A stretch of DNA of 60,505 nucleotides from a virus. Position 1 is the stretch's first letter; each line of letters starts with the position of its first letter. Below are positions 24,661 through 32,634 of the stretch, piece after piece. A program made the position numbers and the translations under genes. The stretch lies in the IMG/VR virus record IMGVR_UViG_3300010354_000095, positions 1 to 60,505 of that record; one strand, written 5' to 3'. The notes beneath the pieces were generated by a model, which saw only the letters and a program-made list of their open reading frames with translations, did no database searches and was not told the origin of the DNA.

Positions 24661-24668
24661 TATAAATA
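24661..24668 (+). promoter_or_regulatory. Late promoter box, exact T4 consensus
   Basis: TATAAATA starting at the base after the gp16 stop, 19 bases before the next ATG. TAGGA precedes the ATG. Confidence 0.7.
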
Positions 24669-24687
24669 TACTATAATAGGATTCCGT

Positions 24688-25266
24688 ATGAAACCTTTTT
24701 CACAATATTTGCAAGAAATGAATCATGTCTACGAATTCGTAGTCAAGTTAGCTAACTGTGACTACAATTCCGAAACAGAAGGAAAATTAAAATCTGCACT
24801 GGAAATTTATGTTGTTGAATCAGTAAAAAAATCTAAAAGTTTGCCTATTCAAGAACACAGTGATTTTCCGGGACAGGGTCCCTGCGAATGCTGCATACTT
24901 GAATTATCTGTAAAGTATCCAGTGGTGAGCGATCAATTAGCTCAATTAATTTCCGAAAAGATCGGTATTTCTCGAAAACAAGTTTTAGTTCGTACAAAAG
25001 GACAAGAAGAAATTCTTAATTCATTTTATGAACCTAAAAAAGCTAAAGATGGATCGGTGTTAAATAATCCAGAATTAGAAGCTCAATCTGCACAAGAACT
25101 TGTAGGCCAAAGTCGTGCCGGAAGTCTATTAAAAGAATTAGAGACTCGAAAATACGAATTAGCTGCCAAAGAAGAAACAGCTAAAGATGTTGTTATGCCA
25201 CAGGGAACTACTAGCCCAGTAGGCTCGCACCAAAACCAAATACCAAGCCCAGTTAAAGGAAAATAA
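24688..25266 (+). CDS. Probable internal head protein with capsid-targeting-like leader
   Basis: A 192-residue protein. It begins Met-Lys-Pro-Phe-Ser-Gln-Tyr-Leu-Gln-Glu, which resembles the T4 capsid-targeting leader (Met-Lys-Thr-Tyr-Gln-Glu-Phe-Ile-Ala-Glu-Ala) cut by the gp21 prohead protease after (Leu/Ile)-x-Glu. Residues about 14-115 form a compact domain with Pro-Ile-Gln-Glu-His-Ser-Asp-Phe-Pro-Gly near 54 and Tyr-Pro-Val-Val-Ser-Asp-Gln near 76; I recognise this as conserved in marine T4-like phages without known function. The C-terminal 80 residues are low complexity. It has an exact late promoter, in line with a virion protein. Confidence 0.65.
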   Translation: MKPFSQYLQEMNHVYEFVVKLANCDYNSETEGKLKSALEIYVVESVKKSKSLPIQEHSDFPGQGPCECCILELSVKYPVVSDQLAQLISEKIGISRKQVLVRTKGQEEILNSFYEPKKAKDGSVLNNPELEAQSAQELVGQSRAGSLLKELETRKYELAAKEETAKDVVMPQGTTSPVGSHQNQIPSPVKGK

Positions 25267-25267
25267 A

Positions 25268-26185
25268 ATGGATTTTAAGGCAATTTTAACTAAACTAGAT
25301 AGTATCGGTTCTAAACAAAATCTCAACGAAGGTTGGGAAGATATGCTAAAGGCTGCTAAGGAAAAATCAGGTCCGCAGCCTAGCGGCGGCGGTGGTGTCA
25401 AAAAAGGACATGCCTACGGTGGGTCTAAACAAAAAGACGAGCCAGAAAAAGAAGAACCAGAATCAAAGAAAGCAAAAAAGAAAGTTAAAGAGGCCGATGA
25501 AAAAATCGAAGAAGATGATGTTGAGGAGGGCAACGAGTTCAGCGGCGAACTAGCCAAAGCCAAAGCTGCTGGTAAGAAAGAATTTGAAGTTGACGGCAAA
25601 ACCTATCCAGTCAAAGGTAAAATGAACGAGGCCGAAGACAAAGATAAAGACGACGAAGATAAAGACGACGAAGATAAAGACGATAAAGACGAAGATAAGG
25701 ACGACGATAAAGACGAAGATAAAAAAGAGAAAGTCGACGAGTCCTTGCAAGAATGCTATGATCAAGCAATGGGGCAAATGAAGGAACAAGAGTCTGGTAT
25801 CAATGTCAGTGTCAATATGGATACAAGAAGTAATAGTCAAAGTTTAACTGTTAGTGCACAAGGAAAAGCAGCCGACGAACTTGCACAAATATTAAAATTA
25901 TCTGGACTACTAGGAGACGGAGTATATTCTCGTTCAAGCGAAGTTTCGATGGAAGAAGGCAATTATGCAAATGAACCTGCTGTGCAAGTTCAAGGTATTG
26001 AAACTCAAATGAGCCAGGGCAACGATTTAAATCGCCCTAAGGGAACTTATCCTAAGGTAGCAGGCGGCGATAATCCAATGCAACGAGCTATTGCTGCAAT
26101 GGAATCCAAAGCCGCTGCCGACCTTAATGCATTAGAAAAACAGCTTACTGAACAACTGAGATCTTTAAAAATTAATAAAAAATGA
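25268..26185 (+). CDS. Acidic internal head protein candidate
   Basis: A 305-residue protein, one base after the previous stop. Residues about 120-155 are an almost pure Asp/Glu/Lys tract made of Asp-Lys-Asp-Asp-Glu repeats. Around residue 80 is Gly-Asn-Glu-Phe-Ser-Gly-Glu-Leu-Ala-Lys-Ala-Lys-Ala-Ala-Gly, and near 180-210 a Ser-Val-Asn-Met-Asp...Ala-Asp-Glu-Leu-Ala segment; both recur in marine T4-like proteins. The N-terminus ends Leu-Asn-Glu-Gly, a possible gp21 cleavage site. The acidic tract could mimic DNA or act as scaffold. No enzyme motif seen. Late expression is expected from position. Confidence 0.65.
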   Translation: MDFKAILTKLDSIGSKQNLNEGWEDMLKAAKEKSGPQPSGGGGVKKGHAYGGSKQKDEPEKEEPESKKAKKKVKEADEKIEEDDVEEGNEFSGELAKAKAAGKKEFEVDGKTYPVKGKMNEAEDKDKDDEDKDDEDKDDKDEDKDDDKDEDKKEKVDESLQECYDQAMGQMKEQESGINVSVNMDTRSNSQSLTVSAQGKAADELAQILKLSGLLGDGVYSRSSEVSMEEGNYANEPAVQVQGIETQMSQGNDLNRPKGTYPKVAGGDNPMQRAIAAMESKAAADLNALEKQLTEQLRSLKINKK

Positions 26186-26415
26186 AAACTTTCTTAGACT
26201 ACTTGGCCGAAGCAGAACAAAAAATCGGCCAAGTAGTTGAAAATTCAAATTTGCCGGCCGCCGTAGATAGTATTAGTCCTATACACGGCGGTTCAAATTT
26301 TAAAGACTCGGAAAAATTACAAAGAAGAAAAAAAATAAGAAATGAAACAGTACCGAATAAGAACGGAGAATTTTCGCCACTCGGTGGAACCACATATTCC
26401 CGACGCCCATCTTGA
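26182..26415 (+). CDS. Small protein with clear capsid-targeting leader
   Basis: A 77-residue basic protein that overlaps the preceding stop by 4 bases. The start Met-Lys-Thr-Phe-Leu-Asp-Tyr-Leu-Ala-Glu-Ala is nearly the T4 internal-protein leader Met-Lys-Thr-Tyr-Gln-Glu-Phe-Ile-Ala-Glu-Ala, with Leu-Ala-Glu as the predicted protease site. After cleavage about 67 residues remain, with a Lys/Arg-rich stretch near 47-52. T4 internal proteins with this leader are packed in the head and injected with DNA. The gene overlaps the next one by 74 bases in another frame. Confidence 0.7.
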   Translation: MKTFLDYLAEAEQKIGQVVENSNLPAAVDSISPIHGGSNFKDSEKLQRRKKIRNETVPNKNGEFSPLGGTTYSRRPS

Positions 26416-26632
26416 TTCTGCAGACTTGGCTGAAATTCAAAAACTTGCAGGAATCAGAAATGAACCTTCATTGACTTCAAAAAAATTCGAGGAAGGTATT
26501 AACATAAGTGTTAGTGCCAACGAAAAAGCGAAGTTGATGAAAAAAAATAATATTAAACCCGGTACTCCTGAATGGTTTCAGCTTTGGTTTAGTTTACCAT
26601 ATTTGACAGGCGAAAAACCCACAGACAAATAG
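26342..26632 (+). CDS. Small conserved protein overlapping the previous gene
   Basis: A 96-residue protein in the plus-1 frame relative to the gene at 26182. The C-terminal half, with Lys-Pro-Gly-Thr-Pro-Glu-Trp-Phe-Gln-Leu-Trp-Phe-Ser-Leu-Pro, is a segment I recognise from other T4-like phages, where it closes larger proteins. The region Asp-Ser-Ala-Asp-Leu-Ala-Glu-Ile-Gln-Lys-Leu-Ala-Gly-Ile near 25 is also familiar. The ATG has no clear ribosome site, so it may be reached by a plus-1 shift from 26182 or by reinitiation. The short overlap and family features make coding likely. Confidence 0.6.
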   Translation: MKQYRIRTENFRHSVEPHIPDAHLDSADLAEIQKLAGIRNEPSLTSKKFEEGINISVSANEKAKLMKKNNIKPGTPEWFQLWFSLPYLTGEKPTDK

Positions 26633-26657
26633 ATAATGTACCATAAGTACATATACT

Positions 26658-28223
26658 ATGATTAAAAGTCTTGAAAATTCTTTAATTAAAAAACCGTACA
26701 CTGCGGTAAAAATTACTGATTTTGAATTAGAAGAATTTATAAAATGTGCAAATCCAGTAACTGGGCCGACATATTTTATGAGTCGATATTTTTATATTCA
26801 ACATCCTGTTAAGGGGAGAATGAACTATTTCCCCTTTCCTTATCAAACAAGATTAATTGACACCTATCATAACTATAGATTTAGTATCAGTCTAATGCCT
26901 CGCCAAACAGGCAAGACAACTAGTGCTGCTGGATATTTACTATGGTATGCCATGTTTAATCCGGATTCGACTATATTGATCGCGGCACACAAATATACAG
27001 GCGCACAAGAAATTATGCAGAGAATTCGTTACGCATACGAATTGTGCCCGGATTTTATACGAGCAGGATGCACCAGTTATAATAAAGGAAGCATTGAATT
27101 TGAAAATGGTAGCAGAATAGTTAGTCAAACAACTACAGAAACCACCGGTCGTGGTATGTCTATAACATTATTATACTGCGACGAATTTGCATTTGTACGA
27201 CCTACTATAGCTAGAGAATTTTGGACTAGTATTTCACCGACATTGAGTACCGGTGGTAAAGCTATTATTACTAGTACACCAAATAGTGATGAAGATCAAT
27301 TCGCTACTATTTGGAAAGAAGCTAATAAATGTATCGACGATTATGGTAATAAAACTGAAGTAGGAATTAACGGATTTAAAGCATATAAAAGTACTTGGGA
27401 CGAACACCCTGACAGAGATCAGAAGTGGGCTCGAGAAGAAATGGGCAGAATCGGCGAAGAAAGATTTCGTCGTGAGCACGGCTGCGAATTTTTAATCTAC
27501 GACGAAACTTTAATTAATAGTAGTTGTTTATTAAATTTATCTGGTAGGGATCCTATAGAAAAACAAGGCCAGGTGAGATGGTATAAACGACCGATTAAAG
27601 GTCAAACTTATCTTGTAGGATTAGATCCTAGTCTAGGAACCGGCGGCGATAGTGCTGCAATACAAGTTATAGAACTTCCTAGTTGTGAACAAGTGGCCGA
27701 GTGGCAACATAATCGAACTATTATTCAGGGGCAGGTTAGATTACTACAGCAGATTTGTGCATATATCTACGATCAAATCGGTAAAGAAAGTGACATTTAT
27801 TATAGTATCGAAAATAATACCTTGGGAGAAGCAGCATTAGTGACATTAAGCGAATTAGGAGAAGAAAATATTCGCGGGATGTTTTTAAGTGAACCAGCAA
27901 AAGCAGGACATGTAAGAAGATATCGAAAAGGATTTACAACTACAAATAAATCAAAATTAGCAGCTTGTGCTAAATTAAAAACCATGATCGAATATAAAAA
28001 AATGTCTATTAATAGTTCAAATTTGATCAGCGAGCTAAAAAACTTTGTTGCTTCTGGGGGTAGTTTTGCTGCAAAAATCGGAGAGACTGACGACCTTGTT
28101 ATGGCTCTTTTGTTAATAGTTAGAATGATACAGTTTTTACAAAATTTTGACCAAGCATTGGATAATAAGTTAAGAGACGATACAGTCGACTACATTGAAC
28201 CTATGCCATTTATTCTAGTATAA
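26658..28223 (+). CDS. 17: Terminase large subunit gp17
   Basis: A 521-residue packaging motor. ATPase domain: Walker A Pro-Arg-Gln-Thr-Gly-Lys-Thr at 81-87, Walker B Leu-Leu-Tyr-Cys-Asp-Glu at 171-176, coupling motif Thr-Ser-Thr-Pro-Asn at 205-209. Nuclease domain: Gly-Leu-Asp-Pro-Ser near 320, Ile-Glu-Asn-Asn near 382, and Asp-Asp-Leu-Val-Met-Ala near 485 supply the acidic metal ligands. T4 gp17 has 610 residues; the shorter length is mainly at the N-terminus. It translocates DNA into the prohead at the portal and cuts concatemers. No ribosome site of note precedes the ATG; a late box was not found close by. Confidence 0.93.
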   Translation: MIKSLENSLIKKPYTAVKITDFELEEFIKCANPVTGPTYFMSRYFYIQHPVKGRMNYFPFPYQTRLIDTYHNYRFSISLMPRQTGKTTSAAGYLLWYAMFNPDSTILIAAHKYTGAQEIMQRIRYAYELCPDFIRAGCTSYNKGSIEFENGSRIVSQTTTETTGRGMSITLLYCDEFAFVRPTIAREFWTSISPTLSTGGKAIITSTPNSDEDQFATIWKEANKCIDDYGNKTEVGINGFKAYKSTWDEHPDRDQKWAREEMGRIGEERFRREHGCEFLIYDETLINSSCLLNLSGRDPIEKQGQVRWYKRPIKGQTYLVGLDPSLGTGGDSAAIQVIELPSCEQVAEWQHNRTIIQGQVRLLQQICAYIYDQIGKESDIYYSIENNTLGEAALVTLSELGEENIRGMFLSEPAKAGHVRRYRKGFTTTNKSKLAACAKLKTMIEYKKMSINSSNLISELKNFVASGGSFAAKIGETDDLVMALLLIVRMIQFLQNFDQALDNKLRDDTVDYIEPMPFILV

Positions 28224-28227
28224 GTAA

Positions 28228-28235
28228 ACTAAATA
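28228..28235 (+). promoter_or_regulatory. Late-type promoter box
   Basis: ACTAAATA, 24 bases before the ATG at 28260, just after the gp17 stop. CAGGA lies between. Confidence 0.5.
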
Positions 28236-28259
28236 CTATATTAGATCCAGGATTAACCA

Positions 28260-29669
28260 ATGAAAAACATTGAAAAGATTTCTGAAGAGTTATTTGACAA
28301 GATAAGAAGCCGTTTTGAAAATGTAACTTTAGGCGACAGTGAAACTAAAGAAACTGATCAACCGGATCAAGCTAGATTTTTTAATTTTGACTATATCTCT
28401 CGTACTAAAAAAAATTACGGCAATATTACTCTGAGCCTTATTGACGATAATAGTCTTAAAATTTATTTTAGTAAAAATTTAACCGATGAGATTGAAAAGG
28501 ACGAAAGTGATCGTGAAGAATGGTTTAACTTTCTTAGAGGTTTAAGGTTTTTTGCTAAAAGAAATTTACTAATGTTTGATACTAGAGATATTAGTAGAAG
28601 CAATTTAACTCATAGAGATTTGAAATCTTTAACCGGATCTGAAAAATCTTATTCTACTAACGAACTATCTAATAAGGTAACCGAATCTAAATTAACCGGA
28701 ACTAGTCGTATCAGTATTCAAGAAATGGGACCAGCTAAATTAATAATTAAACATAGCGGTGTTATTGACGAAAATATTCCTGGTGCTCGCAGTAGAAAAA
28801 TTGACAGTATCTATATTGAAACTAATCTTGGCGAACGATTCTTGATGCCATTTAAAAAATTAAGTGCAGCGAGAGCCATGGCGGAACATATTATTCACGG
28901 GGGATTTGTCCACGATGCAGCTGGTCGCCATATTACTAATATGGTCGAAGAAATGAATAATTTATCTTTCTTTGTAAGAAATACAAGACATCGCATGTTC
29001 GAAGATACTGAAACACAAGCCATGGTTGAATCGGCTATAGAAAGATATTATACCCTTCGTGATGATTTGAGAAGAATGGGTACTATGAAAGGTTACAGAC
29101 ATTTCGCAGAAACATTTTCTCCTCAGACTGGGGTACATGAAGAATTTGATATCGACGAACTCAAAGAAAGATTTGTTAAAAAATTTATTGATGATAGAAT
29201 GGTTAATGCACTCCCTTATGTGCACCGAGCTTATCAACAAAGATCAAGCACCGAAAACAAATATATCAAAGAATTCGATTCTTGGGTTGACGATATTACT
29301 GAAAGTGATAGTTTAGATATCGATACCGTTGGATTAACCGAATTAATGAAGGTGCCTTTAGAAGTTGGTCTCGATGGACTAGACGCTATTAATGCCGTTA
29401 AGGAATTTATACCTGACGACGAAGAACTTTTTTCTGATTTAGAAGAACTAAGTCGCATTGCCGATAGTTCAGCAGATGCAAGACCTGTGATTAACAAATG
29501 GTTAGTAAGTCAGGGTTATCCGTCGATTAATATCGAAGAACCAAAAAATCAAGATATCGTGAAACCCGAAACCGAACCAATACCTCCAACTACGCCACCG
29601 GCTTCGGGTACAACCCCTTCGCCGGTTGATACTGTTGTAAAAGAAATGAAAAGATTGGCCGGAATTTAA
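28260..29669 (+). CDS. Large conserved phage protein, probably in the virion
   Basis: A 469-residue soluble protein. The N-terminus has Ile-Ser-Glu-Glu, a weak match to a prohead protease site. Residues about 25-110 include Ala-Arg-Phe-Phe-Asn-Phe-Asp-Tyr and Tyr-Gly-Asn-Ile-Thr-Leu-Ser-Leu, beta-rich; residues 150-330 include Met-Pro-Phe-Lys-Lys-Leu-Ser-Ala-Ala-Arg-Ala-Met-Ala and Phe-Val-His-Asp, and 300-340 is helical. The C-terminus is Pro/Thr-rich, ending Met-Lys-Arg-Leu-Ala-Gly-Ile. I recognise it as a conserved open reading frame following terminase in environmental T4-like phages, with no known role. A late-type box and neighbours suggest a virion or internal protein. Confidence 0.65.
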   Translation: MKNIEKISEELFDKIRSRFENVTLGDSETKETDQPDQARFFNFDYISRTKKNYGNITLSLIDDNSLKIYFSKNLTDEIEKDESDREEWFNFLRGLRFFAKRNLLMFDTRDISRSNLTHRDLKSLTGSEKSYSTNELSNKVTESKLTGTSRISIQEMGPAKLIIKHSGVIDENIPGARSRKIDSIYIETNLGERFLMPFKKLSAARAMAEHIIHGGFVHDAAGRHITNMVEEMNNLSFFVRNTRHRMFEDTETQAMVESAIERYYTLRDDLRRMGTMKGYRHFAETFSPQTGVHEEFDIDELKERFVKKFIDDRMVNALPYVHRAYQQRSSTENKYIKEFDSWVDDITESDSLDIDTVGLTELMKVPLEVGLDGLDAINAVKEFIPDDEELFSDLEELSRIADSSADARPVINKWLVSQGYPSINIEEPKNQDIVKPETEPIPPTTPPASGTTPSPVDTVVKEMKRLAGI

Positions 29670-29690
29670 AATTTCGTTTGCTCGTTTTCT

Positions 29691-29719
29691 TTGACTTTCA
29701 TCTAAAACATTCTTATAAT
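29691..29719 (+). promoter_or_regulatory. Strong sigma70-like promoter of gp32
   Basis: TTGACT at 29691-29696, 17-base spacer, perfect TATAAT at 29714-29719. Predicted transcription start is about 29726, giving an 81-base leader that begins with a hairpin. Confidence 0.8.
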
Positions 29720-29725
29720 ACAATC

Positions 29726-29766
29726 ACTGTGTAGCATAAATAATTATGTTACACAGTAATTGTGTA
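29726..29766 (+). promoter_or_regulatory. 32: gp32 leader with two competing hairpins
   Basis: Hairpin A pairs 29726-29739 with 29744-29757 (14 base pairs including one G-U, loop ATAA) and starts at the predicted 5' end of the message. Hairpin B pairs TACACA 29750-29755 with TGTGTA 29761-29766. Both use 29750-29755, so they exclude each other. An AT-rich unstructured stretch with AAGGAG follows. T4 gp32 represses its own translation by binding a leader with a 5' folded element, so an analogous role is proposed. Confidence 0.6.
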
Positions 29767-29806
29767 TCTAGGTATTTAACTAAGACCATCTTAAGGAGAA
29801 ATCATC

Positions 29807-30829
29807 ATGGCAACTACACTAGCAGAAATTCGCGCAAAGCTTCAAGCGGCTGAGAATCGCAGCCAAGGTTCAGGAAACAACGAACCAAATTCCATTTATG
29901 CACATTGGAACATTCCAGAGGGCTCTACTGCCCGAATTCGATTCCTTCCAGACGCAAATACTAAAAACGATTTTTTCTGGGTTGAACGAGCACTAATTAA
30001 ATTGCCGTTCGCTGGGGTTAAAAATCAAGCAGATAGTCGTCCGGTAGTAGTACAAGTTCCTTGTATGGAAATGTACGGTAAGGATGTTCCTTGCCCGGTA
30101 CTAACTGAAGTTCGTACTTGGTTTAAAGATCCTGCATTGGAAGAAATGGGTCGTAAGTATTGGAAAAAACGAAGCTACCTTTTTCAAGGTTTCGTTCGAG
30201 AAAATCCTCTTTCTGACGATAAAACCCCGGATAATCCCATCCGTCGATTTATTATTAGTCCGCAAATTTTTAATTTAATTAAAAATGCTCTAATGGATCC
30301 TGAGCTAGAAAATCTTCCAACCGACTATCAAGCTGGTCTTGACTTTAATGTCAAAAAAACTAGCAAAGGCGGTTACGCTGATTACAGTACCAGCACTTGG
30401 GCTCGTAAGGAATCAGCACTAACTAGCGTTGAATTGGCTGCAATTGAACAATATAATTTGTTTGATCTTGCTAGCTTCTTGCCAAAGAAACCTGGCGAAG
30501 TTGAACTCAAAGTAATTAAGGAAATGTTTGAAGATAGTGTTAACGGTAAGGAATATGATCCCGATCGTTGGGGACAATATTACAAGCCGTCGGGCATGAG
30601 TTTCGGCGAATCCGAATCTGAGTCCTCGACAGAAACTACGACTACTGTAGCAGCCAAACCGGTAGTCGAAACGGTTTCCAAATCTGTTACTCCTAAAGAA
30701 GATACTCCTCCTTGGTCCGATACCGACGACGATGATACTACTGCACCAGTAGTGTCGCCGGCATCTAACAAGTCATCGAGCCAACGGGCCGAAGATATTT
30801 TGGCAATGATTAGAAATCGTCAAAAGTAA
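29807..30829 (+). CDS. 32: Single-stranded DNA-binding protein gp32
   Basis: A 340-residue gp32. The N-terminal region resembles the B-domain self-association helix; residues about 28-220 form the OB core with Trp-Asn-Ile-Pro-Glu-Gly-Ser-Thr-Ala-Arg-Ile-Arg-Phe-Leu-Pro near 34 and Arg-Phe-Ile-Ile-Ser-Pro-Gln-Ile-Phe near 147. Only two cysteines (Cys86, Cys96) remain where T4 has a His-Cys-Cys-Cys zinc site, so zinc binding may be lost or altered. The C-terminal 80 residues are Ser/Thr/Asp-rich and acidic and end in a short helix, as in the A-domain that recruits replication proteins. AAGGAG precedes the ATG; a terminator follows. Confidence 0.9.
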   Translation: MATTLAEIRAKLQAAENRSQGSGNNEPNSIYAHWNIPEGSTARIRFLPDANTKNDFFWVERALIKLPFAGVKNQADSRPVVVQVPCMEMYGKDVPCPVLTEVRTWFKDPALEEMGRKYWKKRSYLFQGFVRENPLSDDKTPDNPIRRFIISPQIFNLIKNALMDPELENLPTDYQAGLDFNVKKTSKGGYADYSTSTWARKESALTSVELAAIEQYNLFDLASFLPKKPGEVELKVIKEMFEDSVNGKEYDPDRWGQYYKPSGMSFGESESESSTETTTTVAAKPVVETVSKSVTPKEDTPPWSDTDDDDTTAPVVSPASNKSSSQRAEDILAMIRNRQK

Positions 30830-30838
30830 TTTGGGCAC

Positions 30839-30870
30839 ATCTAAGTGGGCTTTGGCCCACTTAGATTTTT
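30839..30870 (+). terminator. Rho-independent terminator after gp32
   Basis: A perfect 12-base stem, ATCTAAGTGGGC at 30839-30850 with GCCCACTTAGAT at 30855-30866, loop TTTG, followed by TTTT. It lies 17 bases before the uvsX start and could also act as an attenuator for the recombination operon. Confidence 0.88.
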
Positions 30871-30886
30871 ATTGGAGTAATAATAT

Positions 30887-31954
30887 ATGGCAAAACCATT
30901 TGATGTAAGTAAATTTCGTAAAAGTATCACTAAAAGTATCGAAGGTATCAGTGTGGGGTTTCGTGATCCCGACACCTGGATTAGCACTGGAAACTATACT
31001 CTAAATTATTTGATCAGCGGCCAATTTGATCGCGGTATTCCTTTAGGCAAAGTTACTGTATTTGCCGGGGAAAGCGGTGCCGGTAAGTCGTTTATTTGTT
31101 CGGGCAATCTTATTCGACATGCACAACAACAGGGAATTTACTGTATTCTAGTTGACACAGAAAATGCATTGGATGAATCTTGGTTGCATGCCTTGGGAGT
31201 AGAGACTACCGAGGATAAGCTACTGAAACTTAATATGGCTATGATTGATGACTTGGCCAAGATGATTTCGGATTTTGTTAAAGAATACAAAACAATCCCC
31301 GAAACCGATCGTCCTAAAGTTCTTTTTGTCATCGACAGTTTGGGTATGTTGCTGACCCCTACAGATATTAATCAATTTGAAGGCGGAGACCTCAAAGGCG
31401 ACATGGGTCGTAAACCCAAGGCACTGACTGCATTGGTTCGTAATTGCGTTAATATGTTTGGTGATTTGAATATCGGACTCGTTGCAACTAACCACACCTA
31501 CGCATCCCAGGATATGTTTGATCCCGACGACAAAATCTCGGGCGGTCAGGGCTTTATCTATGCAAGCTCAATCGTTGTAGCTATGCGTAAACTCAAACTC
31601 AAAGAGGATGAGGACGGCAACAAAATCAGCGAAGTCAAAGGTATTCGTGCTGCCTGCAAGATTATGAAAACTCGTTATGCCAAACCCTTTGAAAGTGTAC
31701 AGATTAAGATTCCCTACGAGTCAGGAATGAATCCATATAGTGGATTGGTGGATATGATTGAAGCCAAAGGCATGTTGAAAAAAGAAGGTAACAGTTTAGT
31801 TTATACTACTGTGAACGGTGAAGTGATCAAAAAATTCCGTAAAGGTTGGGAACGTAATGATGATAGTTGCTTGGACACGGTAATGAAAGATGTCACTGAA
31901 AATCCTCGCGCCATAAGTAGTTCTGTACAAGTTGAGGAGGAGGTTACAGAATGA
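30887..31954 (+). CDS. uvsX: UvsX, RecA-like recombinase
   Basis: A 355-residue strand-exchange protein. Walker A is Gly-Glu-Ser-Gly-Ala-Gly-Lys-Ser at 61-68; Leu-Val-Asp-Thr-Glu-Asn-Ala near 86 supplies the catalytic Glu; Walker B is Val-Leu-Phe-Val-Ile-Asp-Ser near 144; loop 2 region follows Ala-Thr-Asn-His-Thr-Tyr near 204, then Gly-Gly-Gln-Gly near 224. It drives recombination-dependent replication with UvsY and gp32. Codon use is somewhat richer in G and C than neighbours, in line with high expression. GGAG lies 10 bases before the ATG. It overlaps the next gene by 4 bases. Length is typical (T4 UvsX 391). Confidence 0.93.
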   Translation: MAKPFDVSKFRKSITKSIEGISVGFRDPDTWISTGNYTLNYLISGQFDRGIPLGKVTVFAGESGAGKSFICSGNLIRHAQQQGIYCILVDTENALDESWLHALGVETTEDKLLKLNMAMIDDLAKMISDFVKEYKTIPETDRPKVLFVIDSLGMLLTPTDINQFEGGDLKGDMGRKPKALTALVRNCVNMFGDLNIGLVATNHTYASQDMFDPDDKISGGQGFIYASSIVVAMRKLKLKEDEDGNKISEVKGIRAACKIMKTRYAKPFESVQIKIPYESGMNPYSGLVDMIEAKGMLKKEGNSLVYTTVNGEVIKKFRKGWERNDDSCLDTVMKDVTENPRAISSSVQVEEEVTE

Positions 31955-32175
31955 GTATTGAAGTAGATGTTTTAAGTGAAGCATACATTATTTTGAAACA
32001 ATATATTCCGCAAAAGGATCGTCAAGAAGCTGCCGACAGTTTAATGAGTGTTCTAGTAGATTTACTTAGCGACGACGAACTCGCCGAATTTAGTGCAACT
32101 GATTCAAATTTGACTCGAGCATACAAAGAGTATGCAGTAGAGCCCGAAGATGATGATATTGACTATGACAATTAA
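31951..32175 (+). CDS. Small acidic protein between UvsX and UvsY
   Basis: A 74-residue acidic, helical protein with an Asp/Glu-rich end (Pro-Glu-Asp-Asp-Asp-Asp-Ile-Asp-Tyr-Asp). It has no metal motif or membrane segment. A GAGGAGGAGG ribosome site inside the uvsX end precedes the ATG, and uvsY starts 3 bases after its stop, so it is in the recombination operon. It might adjust UvsX, UvsY or gp32 activity, but no family is recognised. Confidence 0.65.
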   Translation: MSIEVDVLSEAYIILKQYIPQKDRQEAADSLMSVLVDLLSDDELAEFSATDSNLTRAYKEYAVEPEDDDIDYDN

Positions 32176-32178
32176 ACT

Positions 32179-32631
32179 ATGTGGTATAATCGTGTAGTTA
32201 ACGATCTGTCGAATATACCAGATTTCATTAGCTATTATGAAAACGAATTAGAACAGGCAAAAAAAGAGTGTCGTATTGTCGGAGTAGTTGAAAAAAGTAT
32301 AGCCGATCTACCTGGTATTACAGAATTTCGATTCAATCAGTTACAAGAAATAGAAGCAGTATTGAACTATTTAAACATTCAATTGAGACGGATTCGTAGA
32401 CGACATTTTCAAAAGTATCTCGAAGGTTATAATAGAGCATTATCTAGTCGTGATGCTGAAAAATATGTTGACGGTGAGGACGAAGTTATTGATTATGAAA
32501 CTATAATCAATAGTGTTGCGTTGCTTCGTAATAAGTATTTAGGCGTACTTAAAGGACTAGAAAGTAAAAACTTTATGCAGGGTCATCTAGTTAGATTGAA
32601 ATGTGCCGGCATGGAAGACTATATTATATAA
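32179..32631 (+). CDS. uvsY: UvsY-like recombination mediator
   Basis: A 150-residue basic, helical protein of the UvsY size (T4: 137). Matches by pattern include a central Leu-Arg-Arg-Ile-Arg-Arg-Arg segment near 74, Tyr...Lys-Tyr-Val-Asp-Gly-Glu-Asp-Glu near 93-101, and the C-terminal Leu-Glu-Ser-Lys-Asn-Phe-Met-Gln-Gly-His-Leu...Cys-Ala-Gly, which mirrors the end of T4 UvsY. UvsY loads UvsX on gp32-coated single strands. Position directly after uvsX and a small gene strongly supports the call. Confidence 0.75.
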   Translation: MWYNRVVNDLSNIPDFISYYENELEQAKKECRIVGVVEKSIADLPGITEFRFNQLQEIEAVLNYLNIQLRRIRRRHFQKYLEGYNRALSSRDAEKYVDGEDEVIDYETIINSVALLRNKYLGVLKGLESKNFMQGHLVRLKCAGMEDYII

Positions 32632-32634
32632 TCC

